A DNA stretch of 64,000 nt, taken from Cordia subcordata. Lineage: Eukaryota > Streptophyta > Magnoliopsida > Boraginales > Cordiaceae. The position numbers were made by a program, and so were the translations under genes. The stretch is from the NCBI GenBank assembly GCA_028554755.1, contig JAPTOF010000003.1, positions 29,964,001 through 30,028,000 of the forward strand. The letters are read 5' to 3'. Positions 35,750 to 47,970 of the stretch are shown one piece after another. The first letter of the stretch is position 1. The number at the start of each line of letters is the position of its first letter. The notes beneath the pieces were generated by a model. The model searched no databases. It worked only from the letters and a program-made list of their open reading frames with translations, and was not told where the DNA came from.

Positions 35750-38700
35750 ATGGGTTCAGGAGATTGGTTTAAAAATATAATCAGTTTGAAGAAAGCAAAG
35801 AATGATAAATCAAAGAAATTGAAGGTAAGTAGTCTGGATGGTCCCACGTCTCAATACTTTCCACAAGTTCATGAGTGCCCTTCTCTTTTCATTGGCCAGA
35901 AGCATAGATGTATTGTTTACCCATCTAGGACATTTTGTCCAAGTTCTATGACTTCCATTTCGGTTTAGTATTCTGTTATATTCTTTTCTGGTACATTTGA
36001 CACGTTTAAATTAATAGTTCTAGATAACTAACCATTTAAAACTTGTTTATCTGGGAAACCTCTGGCAGAAGATTATTATCAAATTAACCTCGTCTCTGTA
36101 AGGAACATAATATATTATCATGTAAATTCACTGTTCACAATGTAAAAAAGAAACCTTAAATGGAGATCACTTCATTAAATGTTGCATATCTTTTCTGGAA
36201 GAATAATAAGAATGGTTTATATAAAGTCCTGCAGGAAAGCTATTCTTCATCAACCTACAGTTAACCTTCTCAGTGCTATTAGTTTTTCAGGGTCAAAATA
36301 ACATTCCACTCTTTTGCATAGTAGAATTGTTCTACGAGGAGTAACATGATGTTAGTTTAAGAAACTCTCATGTACAAATTGCACTTTATATTTAAAGCAC
36401 CAGCTTTCTTTCACCTTAATTCTCTCTTTCGCCTTAATTCTTTCTTTCCTTTTCTTCTCATAATCTGACTACCAACTTTCATGGACTGAACCCTCTGACC
36501 TCCAATTCTCATATGTAAACTTAAATCCTTTTCTTTTTTCTTTTTTTTTTTGTGAATTTTGATTATTGAGTTTCAGTCCATAATTCAATGCCTATACACA
36601 TTTGCCATGAAACAGGGATCTTCAGCAGCTGAGCCAAATGAACGCTCAGTAGACCACCAGTCCGAGACACGTTCTTCTAAGGTAGCCAATGGTGCATCGG
36701 CAAAATATCATGTGATTCCTGGGATGTCCATTGAAGATATGGCAGCAACCCGAATTCAGACTGCATTTCGTGCATACAAGGCATATTTTTCTACCTTTTT
36801 GCCCATGATATGAATTTATATTCTAGATAAAACAATAGTTCTATATGATAGTAAATTATGGCTAGCATCAGTGGATGTCTTATCTTCTTTTCTGTTCATA
36901 AAATGTGGTTCACCAAGTTCAGCATGAGTTTAAACACACTCTCCTCTCAGTTGCAGATTTAAACATACATGTATCAAGTAAATTGTAATTGAATACTTTG
37001 ACTACAAATTTCCTCTAATCAGAGTAAGAGTAGTTCCAGTTAGAGTTTGATGCCTTCATATTCTTGTATAGATCTAATATCTAAAATATGTGATCTCCAA
37101 GTTGAAAAAGCATTTTCCTGTTGTAGGTTAGGAAAGGTTTCTGCCGTTCAAGAGGTGTTGGAAGGTTACAGTCTCTCACGCAAGGTCATTCTATTCAGAA
37201 GCAAGCTTCAACAACCTTGAGCTATCTCCACTCATGGAGCAGGATACAGGCTGAGATTAGAGCTCGCCGAGTTTCCATGGTCATAGAAGGAAGGCTCAAG
37301 CAAAAGAAGCTAGAAAACCAACTTAAGCTTGAGGCAAAACTTCATGACCTAGAGGTTAGACCGGCTTTCTTGCCATTAAACATGGTGGTCTAATCTTACC
37401 CTTCCTTCTTATTTCTCTACTGAAAGCCCTTGTGTCCTCAGACCTCAGTTGCATTTCATAGTCCTCTTGTTTTAAAAGAGTTTTAGCACATGGTATTCCT
37501 GTATAATGAGCTTAGACTTTTTTTAACTGAAACTTAAAATACAAGAGTCAACGACCTTGAAACATTTAGTGTATCCATCCTTGTAAATACAAATGTCTAG
37601 AACTAAGTACTGAATTGAAATAACAAGTGAAGTCAACAGTTAGGCAAATCAATTTACAAGTCTAAATACGTATTGCAGGTGTATCGCACTCCATTATCTT
37701 ATCTTTGCACATAGTACTTATTATCCTCTTCAAGCCATATTATTGTCTTCTACTTGGTTCTGTATTTGAATGCAGTGGAGATGGGAAAGCATTCTTGGAT
37801 TATTTCCTGTCTCCAACCTATTTGTGGTTCTTGCACGTTTATTAAATGAATCCGCATGGCAATGGTTCCTTTATCTTGCAGTCCGTTTTGATTTAAACGT
37901 TCACAGTTCCTGAATATCATGCAGTAGGTTATGCTGCACATCATTCTTTTCTCTTCCTGTCTTTTGGTCTTTGCACTTTCAGCAAATAACTCTTAATCAT
38001 GCACATCTTGTGAAGCTGGAGCTAATATTGTTGCAAGACAGACAATTACCTACAACCCTCTCAAAACAACTCCATGCAAGAGTTTTTAGAGTTCTTTAAT
38101 CATAAAGGTAAAACTTAAATATCGAGGCCAACTCAGACAGCATTAGTGAATGAGAATATCCACCATCCTAGATTTTCTGAGAATATTCACCATCCTAGAT
38201 TTTCTTCTTCTTTTTACCTTCTCCTTTCTTTTAGCTTTTTAAGTTTCCTAGATTTTATTATTCTTTTTATCTTTTTCTCTTTTGTGCTTAGCAAGTTGAA
38301 AGTTGGGTGTTGGAAGGAGGTTTGATTAAGGTCTGAATAATAGCATAAAACAAGATTTAAGGAGAAGAGAGTGCACCTATTATAAACATTTTGAGACTTG
38401 CAAATATGCGGATGGAGAAAAAGGAGCATAAAGCATAGAGTCTCCCAGAAGATAGAGATGTTAGAACATATTCCATTAAAGAAAACCATGTCTATGTAAT
38501 TGGGTAAAAGTTATTAAACCAATTAGCCTCTTTGAGGTTCATAGAATTCTTGGCAGGTGGAGTGGAATTCAGGCTCTGAGACAATGGAAGAAGTTCTTGC
38601 AAGGATACATCAGAGAGAAGAAGCAGCAGTGAAGCGGGAACGAACATTGGCATATGCCTTTTCTCATCAGGTATGTTACTTCTTCACTATTCTCTCGTAT

Positions 38701-39303
38701 GTTTAATATCAAAATGAGGCTTAGTTTTGTGTGGATTATTCTACCTAATTAAAACAGAAAAATGGATTAAATCAACTTTTTAATTTTAGAATTTGTGTTT
38801 GGATAAGCATTTAGTTAATCACATTTTGTACACAATTAGCCAAAAAGAGTCTCTATTTCATAAACAATGGTTACATAATTGCTCATCAAAGTACTCAGAG
38901 TTGGTTCAAATTTTCCAAACCAGACTACAACTGAGAATTACACTTAAGAAGATATATTTTGCAGTGGAAGCCAAACTCAAACTCTAAACTGGGTAACCCT
39001 GAGCTTGGCAAAGCAAACTGGGGATGGAGTTGGATGGATCGGTGGATTGCTGCTCGTCCATGGGAAAGCCGAGTGCAAGTTCAATCTAGCACAAAGAAAG
39101 CTCATAGCCGGCAAAATAGCAGGACGGGTAAAAACATTTTCACCCCAACTGCCAAAACGTCTGTTAAAACAGTTTCTCCTAATGGAAAGAGTGCTACAAA
39201 GCCTCGAAAATTGACTTATGAAACAGCTGAAAAGACAACCGCCCAAAAAGGAGAGGGTAAAACTGAGGAGGCTCAAGCTAAGAAAGATGTTGCAGCGTTG
39301 TAG
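35750..39303 (+). CDS. IQ-domain (IQD) calmodulin-binding protein, IQD9/IQD10-like
   Basis: Five coding exons: 35750-35824, 36616-36780, 37127-37354, 38557-38670, 38965-39303; about 306 residues, all phase 0. It begins MGSGDWFKNIISLKKAK, the usual IQD start. The IQ motif begins at residue 72 (IQTAFRAYK). The next exon continues VRKGFCRSRGVGRLQSL, the IQD67 core in which IQ and hydrophobic/basic calmodulin-binding motifs overlap. Exon 3 is rich in charged helix (RARRVSMVIEGRLKQKKLENQL). The C-terminus has NWGWSWMDRWIAARPWESR, a conserved IQD block, and a basic tail. By family knowledge, IQDs are plant scaffold proteins that bind calmodulin and often microtubules. The intron in the IQ motif appears to start with GC rather than GT. 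The length suits the short IQD9/10 group. Confidence 0.88.
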
Positions 39304-40142
39304 ACGCCTGAGAATGCATGGGTTTATATCCTCATAAAGGAAAACACAGGTTTCAGCCATTTGTGCCATATTCAAGTGAAAAATTTTAAGCTTTGATCAT
39401 ATAATGGTTCCTAGCTTATTGCTTGTGGATGATGCGAACAAGAAAGTTTCCCCATCAATTGCAGAGCACGAGGGTACTCCTCCACTGGACTGAACAACAG
39501 CGTGTCATTCTCTCTTGTATCTCGTTTGTTTCCTTTTCCTGTGTTTGTATATCTCAAGAATTATATATTTATTGAAAATCATTGTGTAAATAGATGAAAG
39601 CAGAATGCTGCGGGGCTCTGTGTTGGGGGATGATGTGAGCACTCAAAAACTTCTATGTTCAGGTTTCCATTGAGTTGGTGAGCGTTTTCCTTTTTGTTCC
39701 TCTGTTTTGTCTGTGTGATCCCTTAGGCTTCTTTAAGTACATTGCCATCAATTTTTCTCGTTCGAGAGTATCTAGTATATATCAAATGAATGTTATTGTC
39801 CCATTCTCCTATCATTTTGCAATCTTCTACTAGCTGTGATTTGTGAATGCACTCTTACAAGATCTCTTTCCAGGTTCAAAAAGCTACTTGAAGTTTATTC
39901 TGCTATATTTTGCCTTCAACTGAAGCTTTTTGAATACGTGTCACGATAAAATTTTCACCTTAGCCAACTCGTTCTGGCGTAACTGCCTATGTCTAATTAT
40001 CAATTTATTGATATATTAAGTCTAATCAATTAATTTAAAATATTTAAAATTATACTAAAATAATGTTAATTTATTGATATATTAAGTCTAATCACTTAAT
40101 TTAAAATATTTAAAATTATAGTAAAATAATAAACATCTCAAA
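39304..40142. other. 3' UTR of the IQD gene and spacer
   Basis: Likely 3' UTR to about 39600, then AT-rich spacer containing two copies of TTATTGATATATTAAGTCTAATCA (about 40005 and 40070). No gene was recognised. Confidence 0.4.
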
Positions 40143-40151
40143 TTGTTATAA

Positions 40152-41020
40152 GAGTTAAATTCAAATAAGTCCTTAATGTTAATAATTTTTTTCATTTTAG
40201 TCCCTATTGTTGCAAATAATTCATACAAGTCCTTAATGTTTACTTATTATAGTCAAATTAGTTCCTACAGTTAGAGTTAAATTCAAATAAGTCCCTAATG
40301 TTTATATATTTTTTTAATTTTAATCCCTATTATTTTAAAATAATTCATACAAGTCCCCAATATATAATTATTATAGTCAAATTAGTCCCTATAATTAGAA
40401 TGGACGTTAGTTTTGACGAAAATGTCCCAAATGACCTCAAACATAAAAGCAATTGACAATCTTACCCTTTGCGCTATTAAACAAAATTCGATTATCTATT
40501 TTTTTTTAAACAAGAATTCCTAGCCAAAAAAAAAAACAGTAGGAATTTAATATTTTGGATGATAGTTATTGCATTCTTTACATATTTGGATTTATTGTGG
40601 ACTTTTATAAGACATATTAGATATCTGATTGAAATTTTTTAATGAAAATTAAGAACTTTTATTGTCTAAAAATTATTCCATAATGAAAGTTACAGTACAA
40701 AAGTTCAAGGTATTATAATCAATTAAGAATAAAAAAAAGAAAATAAAAATAGTTCAAATCTTTTTTATTTATTTTTTCTTAAAACAGGGACTAACTTAAA
40801 TAAGTTTGTAAAACACTGGGGACTAGTATAAATTTTTTTAAATAATGGGGACTAGTTTGACTAATTTTGTGTAACATTGAGAATAATATAAATTTTTAAA
40901 TAATAAGTACTAATTTGACTATATTTATGAAATATTAAGAACTAATTTGAATATTTTAAAATAATAAAAACCACTTTAAAATAATAAAAAAATAATAGAG
41001 ACTTATTATGAAATTTACCC
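40152..41020. mobile_element. Mutator-like MITE, 869 bp
   Basis: A perfect 9-bp target duplication TTGTTATAA at 40143-40151 and 41021-41029 flanks inverted termini: GAGTTAAATTCAAATAAGTC on the left and GGGTAAATTTCATAATAAGT as reverse complement on the right. The inner arms repeat CAAATTAGTCCCTA-type motifs. There is no coding capacity. The 9-bp duplication and GGGTAAATT-type termini fit non-autonomous MULEs. Confidence 0.88.
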
Positions 41021-41769
41021 TTGTTATAAATTAAACACGTATTTATGAAGTCAATATGAAACAAAATTACACTTGCTTACCAAAGGTATAGGTCGCCTTA
41101 ATTGAGAATAAAATGTCGGAGCTAGGGAAATGACACACCCAATCAATTTGTGAAAGATCAGTAAGCACCATAGACCCTAGTGGTCTAGTACTGCTATATT
41201 TGTCGCTTTAAGTTGGTCACCTTTAAGCTCGGGAGAAAAAAAAAAAAAAAGAGTGATTAGGTGTCACTACCATAAGTATGAATAATATCATAATGGAATA
41301 TATTTTTAATCTTCATAGACTTTGAGGTATTAGAGATTCACGTGTTTGTTGTGATGGTTGCAGAAAAAAATATAGTTGAGATATTTATAAGTTTTACACC
41401 TTTACAAATTAGTATACACAATTGTAGAAGAAAAAGCCGTAAAAATATTTATAATTTTTCAATTTAATATAGCTTTGATTTTCTTTTTTCCAATTCATTC
41501 CATTTTTAAGACAATAGTTTTACAAATATAATAAGTCAACTTTCTTTTATATTCCATACTTTGCTTTTATCGCTTTATGATTTTGTCATTAGTAAACGTC
41601 ATCAAACCGTTGAATTCATTTTGCTCAAAAATTAATAATTTTTTTTTAAGTTGAAACCACTATTTAATTAATTAAAATCATTAAAGTACTACTTAAATTA
41701 CAAAAGTGTCCCTATACCAAACCTTTTCTTGACATGCGCATATGATTTAATTTTAGGACAAGAACAATA

Positions 41770-44108
41770 ATGGCTATTCAATACAAATCAACCAAATCCA
41801 CATCGACTGCTAGCCATAGCTCTAGATACATGTTACCTCTACTCAGAAGACTAGCAATATCGATATCAACATCGTTATCATCACCACTTTCATCTCCACA
41901 CGCACTCTCAAAGCTCATAATGGACAACACATCAAAGCCCAATTGCTTTCTTGGTTCCGAGAGGCTAGCACTCTTAGCTCAACAGCTGCGCATGTACAAG
42001 CCACCCCCAGTAGACGACGACGACGACGATGATGATGCGGAGGAGAAAAGGCTTGAAGAAACTGCTGGAAAAGTTGTGTCCCAACTGGGTTTTGCAGAAT
42101 CTGCAACTGTAATTGCACAACAACAACAGCAGCAGGAGGAGAAGGTTGAAAGGTTTAGACCCAAGAGGGCTGCTGTTTTGATCTGTCTCTTTGAAGATGA
42201 TGATGATGGCCACCTACGTGTGATTCTCACCAAGAGGTCTTCTAAGCTGTCTACGCATTCTGGTTAGCCGTCTTAATTTTGTACTTTGACCCCAAAAGAA
42301 TGTTAATTTTGTCTGCTTTTATTTGAGGAATTTTATAGGAGATTTGGCCAATCAGACTTCGAGTAATTTGGCTAATGGTTAAATTTTTTGTCAAAGTTGG
42401 GCTCTTTTTGTATGCATATAATTTGGATACTGATTTCTTTTTTAATTGATTATTATTTTGTGCATTGTGATCGGTGATTCTTGACTTCTGGGTTCTTTAT
42501 TATGTTCCAAAAGTTGGAGTCTTTATCCATGTGCATAATTTGATAGCAAGTTGATGTATTTTTATGGTCTGAGCATCATGTTGTCTTGTTTTGGGCACTT
42601 TTCAGGCATAAGCTTTTTTTTTTTCCCTCTTTCAGGAACTTTATGTTTTATGATAATGAGATGGTGGGTTACGGTGATTTTGAAGGATGAGCTGGATGGA
42701 TTTTGACAAATACAGGGCTTTAATGATCATTATTCTATGTACAAATGTTGTTAGGATGTTAATGTTCTAAGGGTTGAGCATTATTATGATTGCTCACCAT
42801 TTTTGGATTTTGGGCAATTGGCTGTTTGGTTTTTGACCACCCGAAGATTATATCTTTCAGTAGCTAATCTATTGGTTGTAAGAAATAAGCAATGATTATT
42901 ATTGGACATGGGTCATTGTCAGTATCAACTTTACTTTGAAAATTTTGTTTTTAGATTTTTGGTTTCGCCCAGCAGGTTGTGAGAAAAAATGTTGAGGGCT
43001 CAGGTTATTTGAGCGAGCTAACGTGTTTATTGCTTTGTTCATTTTCATTGTTAGTCTGTCTAATGTATTGATTTATCATTCCAATGTAAGCTAACGATTA
43101 GTTTTGCGTGTTCCAATTCTCTGATTTGACCTTTTACTGAAGTTTATTTTTCGCACGAGCATGGTTGATGTGCGTCCCTACTGTGTATATTGGTTTGAAA
43201 TTAGATTTGTAAATTGTAACTGATGCAGGTGAAGTTGCCTTACCTGGAGGGAAAGCAGAGGAGACCGACTTAAATGATGCTGAAACAGCAACTCGGGAAG
43301 CAAAGGAGGAAATAGGGCTCGATCCTTCACTTGTTAATGTTGTGACTAGCCTCGAGCCATTCTTGTCTAAGGTAATTGCCTATAATAATAACTACAGAAC
43401 AAATGACCAGCCGCTAGAATAAGTATCTTGTCAGTAATTTTGTATTATTGTTGAACACATTTCTGCATGGAATGTCTTAGTTTTTGCAAGAAGCTGCTCC
43501 TTTGAATGCATGATTTCCATCTAAAATTGTGATCACAAGTCTTGCTTACGCTACAATCACCTGGAAACTACATTTAGCAGGAAAATCTTGACCTTAGTAT
43601 GCTTGAAGCGTGGAAAATTTTTATGTGTAAATGGCTTCATTTCCTGGCCAAAGTAACATCTTTATGGTTCTGCAGCACCTCCTTAGAGTAATCCCTGTTA
43701 TCGGCATACTGTCTGATAGGAAGCAGTTCAATCCTGTTCCAAATGCTGCTGAAGTTGAAACAGTTTTTGATGCTCCATTGGAAATGTTTCTCAAGGTAAT
43801 TTTCTTTCAGTGGTGTGGCATATAAACTATTACGTATGTGGTATTCTGTCTCTAGAAACTTAATGTTTAATTGTCTTCTTCAGGATGAAAATAGAAGATC
43901 AGAAGAAAGGGAGTGGATGGGATACAAGTACCTGATTCATTATTTTGACTATGAATTGGATAACAAGAAATATCTTATATGGGGTCTAACTGCCGGGATA
44001 TTGATTAGAGTGGCATCTGTTGTTTTTCAAAGGCCACCTGCTTTCTTGGAGCAAAACCCCAAGTTCAAGCTTCCAAGGGTCGTGGATAAAGATACAGTAA
44101 TGCGTTGA
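41770..44108 (+). CDS. CoA-type Nudix hydrolase with organelle-type N-terminal extension (NUDX15/22-like)
   Basis: Four coding exons: 41770-42262, 43229-43371, 43676-43795, 43884-44108; about 326 residues. The UPF0035-type motif ILTKRSSKLSTHSGEVALPG is followed by the Nudix box (about 171-195) with REAKEEIGL, whose Glu residues bind the metal. This arrangement marks the CoA diphosphatase subgroup, which cleaves CoA and acyl-CoA esters. Residues 1-50 are rich in Ser, Thr and Arg with few acids, like a mitochondrial/plastid presequence. Met51 (MDNTSKP) aligns with the start of the neighbouring paralogue and could serve as an alternative cytosolic start. Between 80 and 125 there is an insertion with eight Asp and six Gln that the paralogue lacks. 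It is the upstream member of a tandem pair. Confidence 0.88.
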
Positions 44109-45364
44109 GTTGTTCTTTAGTTGTGATACTTATACTTTGCTTCTGTTCAATAATTTCAAGTGGCACATGTTGAATTAGTACTTATGCAAGCTAGATGACC
44201 AAGATGTATGAAGTAACAGAGGCCACAACTTCCAAATTCGCTCAAATTTCTGACAAAATTGGTACTTTGTTAGAACAAGTAATAAAGCGCCCTAGAGTTT
44301 CAGTTCAGAATCAAGAAGTTCCGGAGCTGGATTGGTGGACTATTTTATGATCCTGATCAGGTCAGTCAATCTGCAGCAGGTAATATTAGCATACTATTCA
44401 TTATTAACCTTGTTTTCTTTTTCTGATCTCCTCCAGTGTGATGGCAACTGACCCTTGATTCTTCTTGCAGTGGAACAACAGAGTGGTCTGGTTAAAAGAT
44501 AATTGGGGTGCATTACCATTGAAGTGTATCTGAGTTTTCATCAATAACTAACTGGATGTGTAAAATAGCTCGACAGTCATTCTCATACAAGTTCATGAAG
44601 GAGACATTTCGCCGCCTTGAAGAATTACATATTGCCAGATATGTTCTAATGTTGTCATGTAGGAGTTTGTCATTGGAGAGCTTGTGTTATCCATGCTCAC
44701 TTCGAAAGAGTTCTACAAACGAGTTATGCATCTTTATACTGCTAGTCACCAAATGTTCATTAGTTATGAAAATTCTTGCTTTTGGATATTCGAATTATTT
44801 TTTCTCATTACTGAGTTAGGTGAATCACGAATAATCAAATTCGATGCTTTTAATTCTCAGCTAAACTGAAATGATAGCTAATCTCATGTTGCAAAAGATT
44901 CTCTTTATAATTGGAAGAAGCTGCCTAGTGTAATACCTACTTAATTCACGAAAAGCTGTATTATAATACAAATACCGTGAGATTGTAAGGTGAGAACACA
45001 ATGCGTCTGTATGTAGTTTTTTTTTTACTAAATAAACAATTAATTTCACTTCACAAGAAAACTTTACAAGAGTAAACTGGGGAATCAAAAAAAACCTGTG
45101 CCAAGATGTTCAAGTCCACATTCTAGGTATTACACAATAATTTATTTTCTCTACTGATAGCATATTTTCCACAAGAGTAAAATGAGTTCTTTACATAAAA
45201 AAAAAATATTAGCAAACAGTTGTTCCTCATATATAGTGTTTGAAGCATGAATCCTCTTGTTTCTCTTTTTCCATACGTGGTCAACAACTGCTTCAAAAAA
45301 TAGTTTAATTATAATAGTTTTGAAAGAATTAACGTTTAATTTACACTGAAACTATGCACGAATA
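44109..45364. other. 3' region of the first Nudix gene and spacer
   Basis: Probably includes a long or spliced 3' UTR to about 44560. Beyond that it is AT-rich with only short open frames and no recognised gene. Confidence 0.4.
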
Positions 45365-45590
45365 TCCTCCTAGGAGTGAATCCAGTGCGGGCCTCTCAAT
45401 TTCTTCATACCCCTATGCCAAATATGTCGGCTCAAACCACAATCAAAATAAAGATGCTCCTTGTTCTGAACACTTCTTCTGCAAAAGACACAAAGTGGAT
45501 CCAACTTCATTCCCCAAGAAATCAATCTGAGGTTCGCTGGGTTTCTGTCCAGGAATGTGAGCCAAGTACAGAAATGCTGGTGACCTAATT
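45365..45590 (-). mobile_element. LINE fragment encoding a reverse-transcriptase zinc-binding (zf-RVT) domain
   Basis: Read on the minus strand from about 45575: WLTFLDRNPANLRLISWGMK, then LDPLCVFCRRSVQNKEHLYF, then DCGLSRHIWHRGMKKLRGPH, ending in a stop. The C-x2-C and H-x3-C pattern and surrounding words are those of the zf-RVT domain at the C-terminus of plant LINE reverse transcriptases. No RT core is present nearby, so it is an isolated relic between the two Nudix genes. Confidence 0.8.
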
Positions 45591-46248
45591 ACACCAGAAA
45601 ATAAATAAATAAATTAATTATGTTCATCATATAGATGTCGATAGAGCTTCCAGCCAACGCAGCACGAGGAAACACAACACGCAAGGACAACGGCGAAAAA
45701 TCTCCCGCAGTTTTATCGAAGCACGATATACATACGGTGATAATTTAATACAACTTTTTGGCTTATGAGAATGTGATCCAAGTTTTGTTTATAAATAAAA
45801 TATATAGTGAATTATATTTTTGTATTTATATTAAAATGTATTAGGTTATTATGGTAATCTAATCACTTACCTCATGCCTTTGTATCCATAAAACTGGGTC
45901 CAACAAGAAAATATCTAGTGCTAGTATTAATAATTAATCGATCCCAGGATACAACCAAACCAGTTGGGAGGTAAAATAATAATGAATGGGCTCAACGCGG
46001 AATTTAGCTTACAATTCCTCGGAGCTTGTCATTGGAGGTGCCGAACCAATTTATTTCTTATCATCTTCCTTTTTTCCGTTTTTATCCTAGCCGTTTTTTC
46101 GTTGGGGAGGACCAAGCTAGAAAATTGGACCACAACGACAAAATAATCGAAGTAAATATGCCATAAAAACCGATCCCAAGAAGTGTAACTACCAACCAAC
46201 CCAAAATCCTTAACAATTTGTAAACTCTCATTTCTCTCCCTCCCACAA

Positions 46249-46282
<34 letters not shown>

Positions 46283-46290
46283 TGTGTGTG
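46249..46290. repeat. Compound (AC)n(AG)n(GT)n microsatellite in the 5' leader of the second Nudix gene
   Basis: CACACACA..., GAGAGAGA... and GTGTGTG run one after another and end 4 bp before the ATG at 46294. If the transcription start lies upstream, the leader itself is repeat-derived. Confidence 0.85.
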
Positions 46291-46293
46291 CTA

Positions 46294-47467
46294 ATGGGTT
46301 CGAGCAACTTGGCAGGATCGAATAGACTAACCAAGCTAGCTGAACAACTTCGCCTGTATAAACCTCCCGACCATTTTGACCTTTTCTCCGACAACATAGT
46401 CAAATCGAGAGGAGCTGCAGTCTTGGTCTGCTTGTACGAAAGCAAAGATGGCGATCTTCGTGTTATTCTCACCAAAAGATCTTCCACCTTATCCACTCAT
46501 TCTGGTCGAGACTCGGAATACCATCTTAATAATTCTCTTCTTTTTTTTTTTAATATCTTTGAACTCAAATATTAATCGTTCATTTTTTTTTTTTTTCTCT
46601 GGCAGGGGAAGTTGCATTGCCTGGAGGGAAGGTGGAAGAAGGCGATGCAAGTCACGTAGAGACAGCACTTAGGGAGGCTAAGGAGGAGATAGGATTGGAC
46701 CCATCGCTTGTAGATGTTGTAACTGTTCTTGAACCCATGATATCTAAGGTACTTTTTCTTTTTTGTTTTTTGGGTCAATGGACTATGGACTTTGTTTAGC
46801 TTAATTGAAGAAATTTGATGTTGAAATAAAAAAATAAGACAATCTAAGAAGACAGTAATTACTTTTTTTTTTACTTGTTTCCAATCATTCAGCACTAAAG
46901 AAAGAGTTTTGCTGTTGAACTAAAAATTTTCTTGAGTTAAAAAAAAATGAATTAATTAGGAAATCTTCCCCTGAACTCTCTGATCCATGTGACGCTATCA
47001 GGATCAACAGGTGCATTTCTTTTTTGCTTTAATCTTTTGAATGCAGAATGGTATGATGGTAGTTCCTGTGATCGGTATATTGGGGAACAAGGATGCATAT
47101 AATCCAGTTCCAAATGCAGCAGAAGTGGAAGCCATATTTGATGCTCCCCTGGAAATGTTTCTCAAGGTTCTCGTTACCACTACTAATCTAACAATCCCGT
47201 GTAATGTTGAAGCTCGTTTACCGTTGTTCTTATCGCGTAGTTGTAATATGTTGATGGATGCAGAACGAAAGCAGAAGAGAAAAGGAGCAAGAATGGATGG
47301 GACTCAAGTATCTGCTCCATTTCTTTGACTATCAAGCGGAGAACCAAGAGTTTGTTATCTGGGCATTTACTGCTGGAATTTTGATCAGGACTGCTTCAAT
47401 TGTATACCAGCGACCACCGGCGTTTCAAGAAAGGCGGCCTTGGTTTTGGAACAGAAGTCGCCATTAA
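46294..47467 (+). CDS. CoA-type Nudix hydrolase without extension (NUDX11-like)
   Basis: Four coding exons: 46294-46504, 46606-46748, 47047-47166, 47264-47467; about 225 residues. Exons 2 and 3 have exactly the same lengths (143 and 120 nt) and phases as those of the upstream paralogue, so the pair is a tandem duplication. It carries ILTKRSSTLSTHSGEVALPG and a Nudix box at about 77-101 (GGKVEE...REAKEEIGL), then the conserved VPVIGILG and NPVPNAAEVEAIFDAPLEMF. The start is the first ATG after the microsatellite; there is no targeting extension, so a cytosolic CoA diphosphatase is expected. Arabidopsis NUDX11 is similar in length. The introns are much shorter than in the paralogue. Confidence 0.88.
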
Positions 47468-47970
47468 GGAGGCACAACACAATGTGGTTCCACTCGCTTT
47501 GCTTCTGTTGGTCAAGCTTATCACACTTGGACTGTCTTCTTCCTCGGTTTCTTTGTGTACCTGTCATTTTTGCTTTGCTCATGCAAGCTTTACAAGCATT
47601 AGGAGTCTACTGTTGGCAGGTGTCCTTCAAAGTCGAAGAACACATTGACATTATCAATGCATAAAAATGTAATCCTATCAATTTGAGGGCAAAAAATACA
47701 GAGGATCAAATAAACCCATCAAGAGCTTTATGTAAGACATGACATACAAAATTCAAGCTTTTGTGAAACAATACTAAGATCTGTCTTTATACAGCAGATC
47801 AATCCCATGAATAGAATACAATATCAATTCCCGCATGTCGTGGATCATTCATCATTCTCTAGGCTGCTACAAAAGTGCTTCAGCTTTTAGCTATTTTGAA
47901 AATGCAAAGGGTAGTCATCAGTTTACAGTCTGCAGCAGAAAATACAGAGAGAAGGGGCTTTTTACCTTCT

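Noticed and set aside
41915..42233. Minus-strand frames rich in Ser, Leu and Cys opposite exon 1 of the first Nudix gene
   Set aside because: They arise from the GAC/GAT and CAA/CAG repeats read backwards and have no independent support.
46029..46496. 155-codon minus-strand frame with a Cys-Val run
   Set aside because: The run is the compound microsatellite, and the rest is antisense to exon 1 of the second Nudix gene.
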